Positions 14,809-22,323 of a DNA stretch of 31,788 nt are shown one piece after another. The stretch lies in contig JAEZPW010000106.1 of the NCBI GenBank assembly GCA_023441255.1, forward strand, positions 1 to 31,788, given 5' to 3'. The notes under the pieces are model-generated. The model had not been told where the DNA came from. It worked only from the letters and a program-made list of their open reading frames with translations, and made no database searches. Origin of the DNA: Acidobacteriota bacterium. GTDB lineage: Bacteria > Acidobacteriota > Terriglobia > Terriglobales > Acidobacteriaceae. Within the stretch, counting starts at the first letter, position 1. Every line of letters starts with the position of its first letter. The position numbers and the translations under genes were made by a program.

Positions 14809-15109
14809 AACCCGGCTAACCCCTTAAAAAGCCTCTGTTGAACGACACTGCACAGTCAGCGCCAACCACGGAACCTGGATGCCTTTTGGCGACGGCAAGA
14901 AGCGGACGCCAGCAGAACAGCGAAGACGCTTACCAGCACGCACACTCGACAACGCACGTTGCAGTTCATTCAACAGTGACCGCTGTCTTTGACGAGAATG
15001 AAATCTTGGCTGAGTGTAACTGACGTTAGCTGTCGAGAACAGGGCTAATGGGATGGTCCGCCGCCTTCAGTAGCATTATTGGCGGAAGGTGCTGACGGAG
15101 GGTCATCAC
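14809..15109. other. Upstream region of GH9 gene and left part of IS110 remnant
   Basis: 301 bases. The left half should hold the GH9 promoter. The right part (about 15020-15109) directly precedes the IS110-type transposase start and contains a CCGCC/GGCGG stem around 15060-15085. In IS110-family elements this upstream segment encodes the bridge RNA, so part of that RNA gene may survive here. A 61-codon open frame at 14838-15023 has no recognisable content. Confidence 0.4.
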
Positions 15110-15495
15110 ATGCACATCGCGTCTATAGGAATCGACATAGGCAAAACGACGTTTCATCTGGTTGCGCTTAACGAGCACGGCAGCATTGTTGTTCGAAAGA
15201 GATTTTCGCGCAACGCGCTTCTGGCCTACACCGTCCAACTGACACCCTCATTGATCGGCATGGAATCATGCGGTGGTGCACACTTCCTGGCCCGGGCACT
15301 CGGCGAGCAAGGGCAGTACTCCACCGGTGGCAAGCCGCTGCTGCTAGGCATCAGCAAGCGCGGCAACGAGTATCTGCGCACGCTGTTCGTACACGGAGCC
15401 CGCGCCGTACTGTTCCGCGTCAAATACGACACCGGCGGTCTCGGTAAGTGGGTGCATGAGTTGATGGCGCGAGCGCCAAGAAACAAGGTCATCGC
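15110..15495 (+). pseudogene. IS110-family transposase remnant with internal deletion
   Basis: The frame starts at ATG 15110 with 'MHIASIGIDIGKTTFHLVAL', the N-terminal DEDD (RuvC-like) domain start of IS110-family transposases, and runs to 'LIGMESCGGAHFLARALGEQG'. Near 15315 it jumps directly to the C-terminal Transposase_20 part: 'YSTGGKPLLLGISKRGNEYL', 'LFVHGARAVLF' and 'LGKWVHELMARAPRNKV'. The middle, about 200 residues in full elements, is absent, and the tail beyond 15495 is not transposase. The remnant is in frame but cannot be active. It marks past transposition in the island; the neighbouring esterase and GH9 genes may have arrived with related events. Confidence 0.85.
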
Positions 15496-16160
15496 GCCAT
15501 CGCCCGACGCCTCTTGCGTTTTCTCTTCGATCCAGGTGCCATCGTCAGCGGCCTCCTTGCCGCGGGACGATGGTGCGCTAGTCGTGTCCGGATTGCCCGT
15601 CCATCCGGGAGTGATGGAGCATGGCCGCGATTACGCCACGCTAGCCGACTTGTCGGGACCAATCTCGGCCACGAGATCAGACCAGTTCCGGATAGCCGAC
15701 CACTCGGACACCCTGACCCATGGTTACGGAATCCCTGAACGCTAGCCCGTATGCCAGTACTGAAAATGCTGCATATAATCTGACGCACCTTTGTCTCGAT
15801 TGATGGGGCGTAGAGCAGTTGGAGAGTCGACAGCAACTCTCTCCAGCAGCATGATCCAGCTCTGTAAATTAGCGCAACGCTTCCCCCGCATCGTGAATCT
15901 GGGATGGAAGTTCCCACAACCCGGCGTTGCGGCTCGCGGGACCAAAGTTCCTACTTTTTATGCAGCGCGGTTCCCCCTTCACGTAAGCAAGTCCGGATTC
16001 TTATCCACCGCTAGAGCACTTTGTAACGGCTGAAGACCTGAGGAGGATCTATTGCGACGATGAAAGTCGCAGTGTGAAACATGAAGACCGCGCAGATTTC
16101 TGACCGAAGTTTCCTGTCGTCTTAAGAATGTGAGGTTTGAGCGAACAAAGGAGAAGGAAC
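15496..16160. other. 665-bp region without a recognisable gene
   Basis: It lies between the IS110 remnant and the DJ-1 gene. Several short frames are open on both strands, none with a convincing start or family signature. A 7-bp inverted repeat (TGGAGAG at 15820-15826, CTCTCCA at 15839-15845) may form a small hairpin without a T-run. The last bases hold the AAGGAG ribosome site of the next gene. Probably debris of transposition. Confidence 0.5.
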
Positions 16161-16853
16161 ATGAAACTGTTGCAGGTACTAACATCTCACGACCAACTGG
16201 GCAACACTGGCCGCAAGACCGGTTTCTGGCTGGAAGAAGGCGCGGCTCCCTACTTCGTCTTCAGAGATGCAGGAATTCAGTTGACGCTCGCCTCTCCGAA
16301 AGGCGGGCAGCCGCCGATCGATCCAAAAAGCGATTTGCCGGAGAATCAAACCCCTGCCATGGACCGCTGGAAGAAGGATGAGACGGCGCAGAAAGCGTTC
16401 GCGCATACCGTGCGGCTGGCCGATGTGAAAGCGGGAGACTTCGACACGGTTTTCTATTCGGGCGGGCACGGGCCCATGTGGGATCTCGCCGAAGACCCCG
16501 TCTCCATAGCCCTGCTCGAGTCTTTTTACAACTCTGGCAAGCCGATCGCGTTGGTCTGCCACGCGCCCGGTGTACTCCGTCATGTCAAATTCCGCGGCGA
16601 GCCTCTGGTAAAGGGCAAGCATGTAACCGGCTTTACCAATGGCGAGGAAGAGGAGGTTAAGCTCACCACGGTTGTGCCGTTCCTTGTGGAGGATGAACTG
16701 CTGCGCCTCGGGGCCATCTTTGAAAAAGTCCGCAACTGGCAGCCGTTTCACATCATGGATGGCCAACTTATTACCGGGCAAAATCCCGCATCCTCGACCT
16801 CCACAGCGCAGGCGCTTCTAAGGGCTGTTGGCGTGGAGAAGGCAGTTGCGTGA
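16161..16853 (+). CDS. DJ-1/PfpI superfamily protein (Hsp31-like)
   Basis: 230 residues. Start ATG 16161 has AAGGAG followed by AAGGA within 15 bases upstream; the frame is open eight codons further but without a ribosome site. The class I glutamine-amidotransferase-like fold shows 'TGFWLEEGAAPYFVFRDAG' with a likely catalytic Glu, 'FYSGGHGPMWDL' and the nucleophile elbow 'ALVCHAPGVLR' with Cys133. This layout is that of Hsp31/glyoxalase III-like members, which convert methylglyoxal to lactate or act as protein deglycase or holding chaperone. It leads the plus-strand run of redox and detoxification genes in the island. Confidence 0.9.
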   Translation: MKLLQVLTSHDQLGNTGRKTGFWLEEGAAPYFVFRDAGIQLTLASPKGGQPPIDPKSDLPENQTPAMDRWKKDETAQKAFAHTVRLADVKAGDFDTVFYSGGHGPMWDLAEDPVSIALLESFYNSGKPIALVCHAPGVLRHVKFRGEPLVKGKHVTGFTNGEEEEVKLTTVVPFLVEDELLRLGAIFEKVRNWQPFHIMDGQLITGQNPASSTSTAQALLRAVGVEKAVA

Positions 16854-16943
16854 GCTGTGCTCATCATTGGTGTGGGCCAACGCAGTGGGGCCGCCGCTTT
16901 GGCCTCAGCTTTTGAGAAGGCTGACCACCCTGGGAGGAAGGCC

Positions 16944-18098
16944 ATGTGGCAACAACCAAACGGAAGCCAACGCGGCGCTTATCCTCACGTTTCAGTCCTC
17001 GTTATCACGGCTGCCTTGTTCGCGATCGTGGCGCTAACGGTATCGCTGCCGGGCAAAGCAGCGATGCCGCTTACAGGAGCCGCCAATGCGCAAGCGGCAA
17101 ACACTGGTAAGTGGTGGCACCCGCGTCGATTGGCCATCGAAGGCAACATGCCTCCTCTGGACGGAGCCACTGCATGGATCAATTCACAGCCGTTGCAGGC
17201 CGCCGACCTGCGCGGGAAAGTAGTCCTGGTCGAGTTCTGGACTTACACCTGTATCAACTGGCGCCGTCAGTTTCCATACGTTCGCGCGTGGGCTGAGAAA
17301 TATCGCGATAAGGGTCTGGTCGTCATAGGCGTGCATTCTCCGGAGTTCGTGTTCGAAAAGAACCTGGACAACGTTCGCCAACTCACAAAAGAAATAGGCG
17401 TTCCATTTCCTGTTGCAGTCGATAGCGATCATGCCATCTGGCGAGCGTTCAACAACGAATACTGGCCCGCCCTCTATTTCATAGATACACAGGGCCGTAT
17501 TCGACACCACCAATTCGGCGAGGGCGATTACGACCAATCCGAAATTGTGATCAAGCAGTTACTGGCCGAGGGTGGTGCGAGCGGCATCGATGGTGGATTG
17601 GTTTCGGCTACTGGCCAAGGCGCCGAGGCTCCGGCCGATTGGAAGGACTTGATGTCGCCGGAAAACTACGTTGGCTACCAACAGACGGAGAACTTTGCCT
17701 CTCCTGGTGGTCCGGTGCGAGATCAACCCCACGCCTACGCCAGTCCCGCACATCTCTCGCTTAACGGCTGGGCGCTCTCGGGTGATTGGACGATGACGGC
17801 AGATCGAACACACGCGAACAACGCTGAGGGACAGCTTAATTATCGTTTCCACGCACGCGACCTGAATCTCGTTATGGGCCCGCCAAAAGCGGGGCAGCGC
17901 GTGCGATTCCGCGTTCTGATCGATGGACTCGCGCCCGGGGCTGCGCATGGCGTTGATGTCGACGAGCAAGGCTACGGCACTCTTTCGGAGCAGCGGATGT
18001 ACCAACTGATTCGGCAACCAGAACCCATTGGCGACAGAGACTTCACGATAAGCTTTCTCGATCCAGGCGGTGAGGCGTTTTGCTTCACCTTCGGATGA
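16944..18098 (+). CDS. Membrane-anchored or exported thioredoxin-like protein (DipZ C-terminal type)
   Basis: 384 residues from ATG 16944, preceded by GGGAGGAAGG; an upstream GTG at 16857 is less likely. An N-terminal hydrophobic segment at about 16-34 is a signal or anchor. The thioredoxin-like domain spans about 75-215, with 'VVLVEFWTYTCINWRRQFPYVRAW', 'GLVVIGVHSPEFVFEKN' and 'YWPALYFIDTQGRIRHH'. The active-site motif is Cys103-Ile-Asn-Trp, so the resolving Cys of CxxC is missing. The C-terminal half (about 235-384) is the beta-rich domain that follows the thioredoxin domain in DipZ-type proteins. It likely acts outside the cytoplasm in thiol or peroxide chemistry, though disulfide exchange by a CxxC mechanism is not possible. 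Confidence 0.85.
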   Translation: MWQQPNGSQRGAYPHVSVLVITAALFAIVALTVSLPGKAAMPLTGAANAQAANTGKWWHPRRLAIEGNMPPLDGATAWINSQPLQAADLRGKVVLVEFWTYTCINWRRQFPYVRAWAEKYRDKGLVVIGVHSPEFVFEKNLDNVRQLTKEIGVPFPVAVDSDHAIWRAFNNEYWPALYFIDTQGRIRHHQFGEGDYDQSEIVIKQLLAEGGASGIDGGLVSATGQGAEAPADWKDLMSPENYVGYQQTENFASPGGPVRDQPHAYASPAHLSLNGWALSGDWTMTADRTHANNAEGQLNYRFHARDLNLVMGPPKAGQRVRFRVLIDGLAPGAAHGVDVDEQGYGTLSEQRMYQLIRQPEPIGDRDFTISFLDPGGEAFCFTFG

Positions 18099-18125
18099 CG
18101 AACTTAGGTGAACGGGGTGGAGAAT

Positions 18126-18602
18126 ATGGCCGCTTTGAACTGTAGAAACCCGACACTGCGGTATGTGCTGTGGTTTGCCGCTACGGTGTTGTGGGCAACC
18201 ACCGCTGTGGCGCAAAACGTAAGCGACACTTGCGGACCCACCGCAGTTATCCCGCTTACTACTCCTGAGCCCCCGCGAAGATCGTGATCTATCCGCCGCC
18301 GGCCGGGCCGCTCACCAGGGGAGTTGTGGTTATTCGGTACTGTACTCACAATCTGCATCTCGCGCCGGTTTTCGGCCCAGATGCTCTCGCTGTCTCGCCG
18401 CGCGTCGGACACATTCATGTGAGAGTCGATGTCGCCTCATGGGTGTGGGCAGATGCGAGTGGTAACCCAATCATCCTGATGGGGCTTGTCCCCGGCCCGC
18501 ATAAGGTTCTGATTGAATTGGAGGACGCACCATCACACGCTGGACAAGGGCGTGGTCTCAGTCATCCTTCCAAAGCAAACGACAACCCAAAAACATCACT
18601 GA
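18126..18602 (+). pseudogene. Frameshifted DUF6130 exported protein
   Basis: ATG 18126 opens a signal peptide ('YVLWFAATVLWATTAVAQN') and 'TCGPTAVIPLTTPEPP'. At about 18270-18276 the frame must shift to continue with 'AKIVIYPPPAGPLTRGVVVI', 'VFGPDALAVSPRVGHIHVRVD' and 'WADASGNPIILMGLVPGPHK', and near 18525-18530 it must shift again to reach 'HHTLDKGVVSVILPKQ' and the TGA at 18600-18602. Each shift is explained by one missing base. The joined product would match the DUF6130 layout, a family of unknown function often found near redox genes. Sequencing errors could also cause both shifts. Confidence 0.75.
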
Positions 18603-18634
18603 CGCGTGCACGTTACGCGTTGACGCGAGGAATC

Positions 18635-19393
18635 ATGAACGCCGCAATCAACATCTCGTCCATGCAGCGCGAACCGGAACTCCTCGGGCAAACCGTCGTC
18701 GTGATCGGCGGTAGCGCCGGCATCGGACTCGAAACCGCGAGACGAGCACGGGCTGAAGGCGCCAAGCTGATTCTGAGCGGACGAAATCCGGAGCGCCTCC
18801 AGCGCGCCGCGAGCGAACTTCAGCCGCTGAGCACCGCGGCCTTCGACGCTACCGATGATGCTTCACTGGAGCGGTTCTTCGGTGACCTGCCGACGATCGA
18901 TCACGTGATGGTGACCGCTGGTCGGCCATATTACGCTCGGCTCCGTGACATGGACTTTGCGCAGGTGCGTCGCCTACTAGAAGAGCATTTCCTGTTGGTA
19001 CTCCAAGTCGCCCGCAACGCCATCAACAAGGTCAGACCGGGAGGTACGCTGCTGTTCATGGGTGGCACCGGAGCGCGCCGACCAGCCATCGGATTCGCGG
19101 TAACGTCAGCACTCACCGCTGCTTCGCCCGCCCTGATTGCCAGCTTGGCGCTCGAACTCGCGCCCATCCGGGTCAACCTCATCGCCGCCGGCTTCGTTGA
19201 CACGCCTCTGTCCGCAGAACTGCTCGGCGATGACCTCGAAAAGCGCCGAAATCAGCTGCGCACTACGCTTCCCATCCGGCGCGTCGTGGAACCGGCCGAC
19301 GTGGCCGCACTTGCGGTACACATCATGACCAACACGGCCCTCACGGGCGCAACTTACGACATCGACGGCGGCCAACAGCTCGCCGCTGCCTAG
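18635..19393 (+). CDS. Short-chain dehydrogenase/reductase lacking the usual catalytic Tyr
   Basis: 252 residues from ATG 18635 with GAGG five bases upstream. The Rossmann fold shows the NAD(P) glycine motif 'VVIGGSAGIGLETARRA' (25-31) and 'LILSGRNPERL', with Arg50 suggesting NADP. 'VMVTAGRPYY' replaces NNAG. The catalytic YxxxK is not visible: the stretch 'GTGARRPAIGFAVTSALTAAS' has no Tyr and no Lys four residues later. Substrate-binding and C-terminal parts ('LALELAPIRVNLIAAGFVDTPL', 'ALTGATYDIDGGQQL') are normal. It may use another mechanism or act by binding. A fragment of a related SDR start lies at 21058. Confidence 0.85.
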   Translation: MNAAINISSMQREPELLGQTVVVIGGSAGIGLETARRARAEGAKLILSGRNPERLQRAASELQPLSTAAFDATDDASLERFFGDLPTIDHVMVTAGRPYYARLRDMDFAQVRRLLEEHFLLVLQVARNAINKVRPGGTLLFMGGTGARRPAIGFAVTSALTAASPALIASLALELAPIRVNLIAAGFVDTPLSAELLGDDLEKRRNQLRTTLPIRRVVEPADVAALAVHIMTNTALTGATYDIDGGQQLAAA

Positions 19394-19439
19394 GTACGAG
19401 GCCAGCATGAGCACTATTAAAACGTGAAAGAGAACCGTT

Positions 19440-19730
19440 ATGCCACGCGTTACAGTAGACAAAGCAAACTCGGGTGATATCGACCTCCATTATGAAGGCC
19501 ACGGCTCCGGCCGTCGCAGATTGCTGAAGCTTTGTGCTGCCTCCGTGCTCGTGGCATCCCTGCCCGAGCGTCTGCTATATGGTCAGTCAACTCCGCAAAC
19601 CTGTGCTCCTCGCATCCCACTGGATCGCTCACCATCGAATGGGGGGCCTGCCCCTATCCCATTCCTTGGCTCGACAAGAACGGCAATCACAATCAGCCCA
19701 GCTAACAACAACGCATTCGACCCAATCTGA
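19440..19730 (+). pseudogene. Chimeric remnant: hydrolase start joined to a Tat-like signal fragment
   Basis: The first 24 residues ('MPRVTVDKANSGDIDLHYEG') look like the N-terminus of a chloroperoxidase-type alpha/beta hydrolase, which should continue into the HG oxyanion strand. Instead the frame passes at about 19512 into 'RRRLLKLCAASVLVASLP', a twin-arginine-like signal from another protein. Further on, near 19615-19700, a different frame reads 'LTIEWGACPYPIPWLDKNG', which looks coding. The region is therefore at least two gene fragments joined, with a frameshift, and is unlikely to make a working protein. I could not assign the second family. Confidence 0.55.
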
Positions 19731-19765
19731 CTTTCTTATTTCCGGCGAACGTAAAGGAGAACCAA

Positions 19766-20413
19766 ATGGCAAATCTGACTCAGGAAATCCGTAGTAATGA
19801 CCCGGGAAACGGCGCGGGTGTTGCTGGAGTCGACATGAAGCTCGAGGTGGTTGTCATTCCGGTTTCAGATGTTAGGCGCGCGGAGCAGTTTTATCGGAAG
19901 CTAGGCTGGAGGCAGGACGTGACGCCGCCCGGATCGGGAGTGTACCAGTTCACGCCGCATGGCTCAGGGTGTTCCGTCCAATTCGGCGGGAACCTGACGT
20001 CGGCCACGCCTGGTTCGGTGCAGAGAACATACTTGATCGTCTCCGACATTGCAGCCGCTCGTGATGCCCTGGTCGCCGCCGGCGTCGAGGTGAGCGAGAT
20101 TTTCCACCTCGGTACGAATGGCCCGATTCCTGGTCCGGATCCTCAGCATGGCACGTATCGCTCGCTCGCCGTATTCAACGACCCCGACGGCAATAGCTGG
20201 TTGCTGCAAGAGATCACGACCCGGCTCCCCGGGCGCATCGACACAGGCGTGACTTCGTTCGTTTCGACAACCGATCTGGCGGCCGCGCTTCGGCGTGCCG
20301 AGGCCGCCCACGGCGAACACGAGAAGCGCACTGGGCAGCGCGATGCTAACTGGCCCGACTGGTACGCCGAGTACATGGTGCGCGAACAAACCGGCGAAGA
20401 ACTGCCGTTGTGA
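19766..20413 (+). CDS. VOC/glyoxalase-bleomycin resistance superfamily protein
   Basis: 215 residues with AAAGGAG 7 bases before the ATG. One VOC module covers about 24-150: 'MKLEVVVIPVSDVRRAEQFYRKLGW', 'YQFTPHGSGCSVQFGG', 'TYLIVSDIAAARDALVAAGVEV' and 'SLAVFNDPDGNSWLLQEIT' (Glu as a metal-ligand candidate). A C-terminal helix 'LAAALRRAEAAHGEHEK' and 'DWPDWYAEYMVRE'-like tail extend it, as in many soil-bacterial VOC proteins. The family includes glyoxalase I and dioxygenases; this member has no defined substrate. The strong ribosome site and position link it to the following redoxin gene 36 bp downstream. Confidence 0.88.
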   Translation: MANLTQEIRSNDPGNGAGVAGVDMKLEVVVIPVSDVRRAEQFYRKLGWRQDVTPPGSGVYQFTPHGSGCSVQFGGNLTSATPGSVQRTYLIVSDIAAARDALVAAGVEVSEIFHLGTNGPIPGPDPQHGTYRSLAVFNDPDGNSWLLQEITTRLPGRIDTGVTSFVSTTDLAAALRRAEAAHGEHEKRTGQRDANWPDWYAEYMVREQTGEELPL

Positions 20414-20449
20414 GCGACTGATGCGATTCCCATCGAAAGGAGTGGAATC

Positions 20450-21061
20450 ATGCGTTCTGATATCGTGCCCGGAGGCATCTTTCCCGACTACGAGTTGCCC
20501 GATCACACGAGTACAATGCGCAGGCTCAGCGACCTCCAGGGCAAGGATCCACTCATCCTCACACTCGCGCGTGGACACTACTGCCCGAAGGAGCACCAGC
20601 AGCATCTGGAGCTTGCCGCGTTTTACCCAAAGATTGCCGTCGCGTACACCCAGATGGCCACGATCTCCACCGATGACCACCACACGCTTCAGGAGTTCCG
20701 CGCGTCGGTAGGGGCCCAGTGGACCTTCCTCTCCGACCCCGACCGAACGGTTCAGAAGGACCTCGACATCCAGGAGTACACCGACCCCGACAACAATCCG
20801 ATGATCCCGCACACGCTTGTCCTCAAGCCGGGCCTGGTGATCCACAGCATATACAACGGCTACTGGTTCTGGGGTCGCCCTTCGGTCGTCGACCTCTGGC
20901 ACGACCTGCGCGCCGTGACGCGCGAGATTCGCCCCGACTGGGATCTGAGCACCCCTGGACTTCGCGAGGCCTGGAACGCGGGCGACTTCTCGCCCTTCCA
21001 CGGGTGGAACAAGCGGGCCGGTGCGAAAGCGACCGCGGTTGAACGGGAGGAGGCACGGTGA
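20450..21061 (+). CDS. Redoxin (AhpC/TSA-like) with a single Cys
   Basis: 203 residues, AAAGGAG seven bases before the ATG. A peroxiredoxin-like fold is indicated by 'GGIFPDYELPDHTSTMRRLSDLQG', 'LILTLARGHYCPKEHQQH' with Cys45 in the position of the peroxidatic Cys, 'MATISTDDHHTLQEF', 'FLSDPDRTVQKDLDIQEYTD' and 'PHTLVLKPGLVIHSIYNGYWFWG'. The Pro-x-x-x-Thr/Ser-x-x-Cys active loop is not intact (GHYCPKEH), so peroxide reduction is uncertain. No second Cys is present. Its stop overlaps a GTG that starts a short SDR-like fragment, which suggests an SDR followed it in the ancestral operon. Confidence 0.85.
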   Translation: MRSDIVPGGIFPDYELPDHTSTMRRLSDLQGKDPLILTLARGHYCPKEHQQHLELAAFYPKIAVAYTQMATISTDDHHTLQEFRASVGAQWTFLSDPDRTVQKDLDIQEYTDPDNNPMIPHTLVLKPGLVIHSIYNGYWFWGRPSVVDLWHDLRAVTREIRPDWDLSTPGLREAWNAGDFSPFHGWNKRAGAKATAVEREEAR

Positions 21062-21156
21062 CCGCACAGCGTGAACCGGAACTTGCAGGCACGGTCGTAG
21101 GTCCATCTCTCCTCTCACTTGCAAAGCTGCCGCTCCGGTGCCCGGCAGTTGCTTGA
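21058..21156 (+). pseudogene. Fragment of an SDR gene start after the redoxin gene
   Basis: A GTG overlapping the redoxin stop opens 32 codons: 'MTAQREPELAGTVVG' followed by unrelated residues to a TGA. QREPEL...TVV matches the start of the SDR at 18635 (MQREPELLGQTVVV), and the bases agree closely over CAGCG-GAACCGGAACT. Similarity ends after about 48 bases. It looks like an SDR gene once coupled to the redoxin gene and deleted by recombination, leaving its first codons. Confidence 0.55.
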
Positions 21157-21191
21157 TTGCGTCTCGCTTGGACTCAAGTCGGAGGTAGGCG

Positions 21192-22238
21192 ATGTATGCC
21201 GTAGTGAAGCTTGACCGGAGAAAGTTCTTGCACGATTCCGCTATGACGATAGCTGCCGCTGCCACCATTCACTCTGCTACTGCGCTGGCCGGCATGAGAA
21301 CTCAACAGCAAGCGACCGCGGCTAAGTCATCGACGAGCGCCAGCTTCGCATCCTTAAAACAGATCAATGCCGGCCTACTGAATGTTGGTTACGCCGAAGC
21401 CGGCCCCACGGACGGTCGTGCCGTGCTTCTTCTTCACGGCTGGCCCTATGACATTCACAGTTTTGTCGATGTTGCCCCGTTGCTGGCAAGGGCAGGCTAC
21501 AGGGTGATAGTCCCCTATGTTCGCGGCTACGGCACAACACGCTTTCTTTCAACTGAAACGTTCCGCAATGGCCAGCCCTTGGCCGTCGCGTTTGACGTTA
21601 CGGCGTTGATGGACGCTCTGAAGATCGACAAGGCAATATTAGCCGGCTTTGATTGGGGAGCGCGGTCAGCGGACATCGTTGCGGTGCTGTGGCCCGAACG
21701 TTGTAAAGCGCTTGTCTCCGTAAGCGGATATCTCATCGGGAGCCAGCAAACCGGCAAGCTGCCGTTGCCGCCGAAAGCCGAATTCGACTGGTGGTATCAG
21801 TTTTACTTTGCCACCCAGCGGGGAGAAGCCGGCTACCGCGAAAACCGACACGACTTTAACAAGCTCATTTGGAAGCTCGCGTCGCCGAAGTGGAACTTCG
21901 ATGACGCCACATTCGATCGTACGGCGGCATCCTTCAATAACCCGGATCACGTCGCCATCGTCATCCATAACTACCGCTGGCGACTCGATCTGGCCAAGGG
22001 CGAGTCCAAGTATGACGATCTGGAAAAACGGCTCGCTACCGGTCCAATTATCACGGTCCCCACAATCACCCTTGAGGGTGATGCCAATGGTGCGCCGCAT
22101 CTGGACGCTAGTTCCTATGCGAAGAAATTCTCCGGGAAGTATCAGCACCGTATCATAACGGGCGGTATTGGGCACAATTTGGCTCAAGAAGCTCCTGAAG
22201 CATTCGCCAAAGCGATCATCGATGTTGATGCCTTCTGA
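21192..22238 (+). CDS. Exported epoxide-hydrolase-like alpha/beta hydrolase
   Basis: 348 residues with GGAGG upstream of the ATG. A twin-arginine-type signal begins the protein ('LDRRKFLHDSAMTIAAAATI'), so export in the folded state is likely. The alpha/beta hydrolase core shows the oxyanion motif HGWP (82-85), 'RVIVPYVRGYGTTRF', and nucleophile Asp154 in 'LAGFDWGARSADIVA', which is the epoxide hydrolase/dehalogenase type instead of Ser. His328 in 'GGIGHNLAQEAP' completes the triad, with the acid probably Asp in 'ITLEGDANGAP'. It would hydrolyse epoxides or halogenated compounds outside the cytoplasm. It is followed by an aldo/keto reductase gene. Confidence 0.9.
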   Translation: MYAVVKLDRRKFLHDSAMTIAAAATIHSATALAGMRTQQQATAAKSSTSASFASLKQINAGLLNVGYAEAGPTDGRAVLLLHGWPYDIHSFVDVAPLLARAGYRVIVPYVRGYGTTRFLSTETFRNGQPLAVAFDVTALMDALKIDKAILAGFDWGARSADIVAVLWPERCKALVSVSGYLIGSQQTGKLPLPPKAEFDWWYQFYFATQRGEAGYRENRHDFNKLIWKLASPKWNFDDATFDRTAASFNNPDHVAIVIHNYRWRLDLAKGESKYDDLEKRLATGPIITVPTITLEGDANGAPHLDASSYAKKFSGKYQHRIITGGIGHNLAQEAPEAFAKAIIDVDAF

Positions 22239-22323
22239 CCTGGAATCCAAGTGGCGAGCCACACTGCTGAAAGGCCAGAAGAGCGTACCGGTTCGAGGTG
22301 AGCACGACAGAAAGGAGAACAGT

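Noticed and set aside
15820..15845. Hairpin as Rho-independent terminator
   Set aside because: The stem is only 7 bp, the loop is long and no T-run follows.
19964..21268. 434-codon open frame on the minus strand
   Set aside because: It lies opposite the VOC and redoxin genes, which have family motifs and ribosome sites; its translation shows no domain and is a codon-bias shadow.
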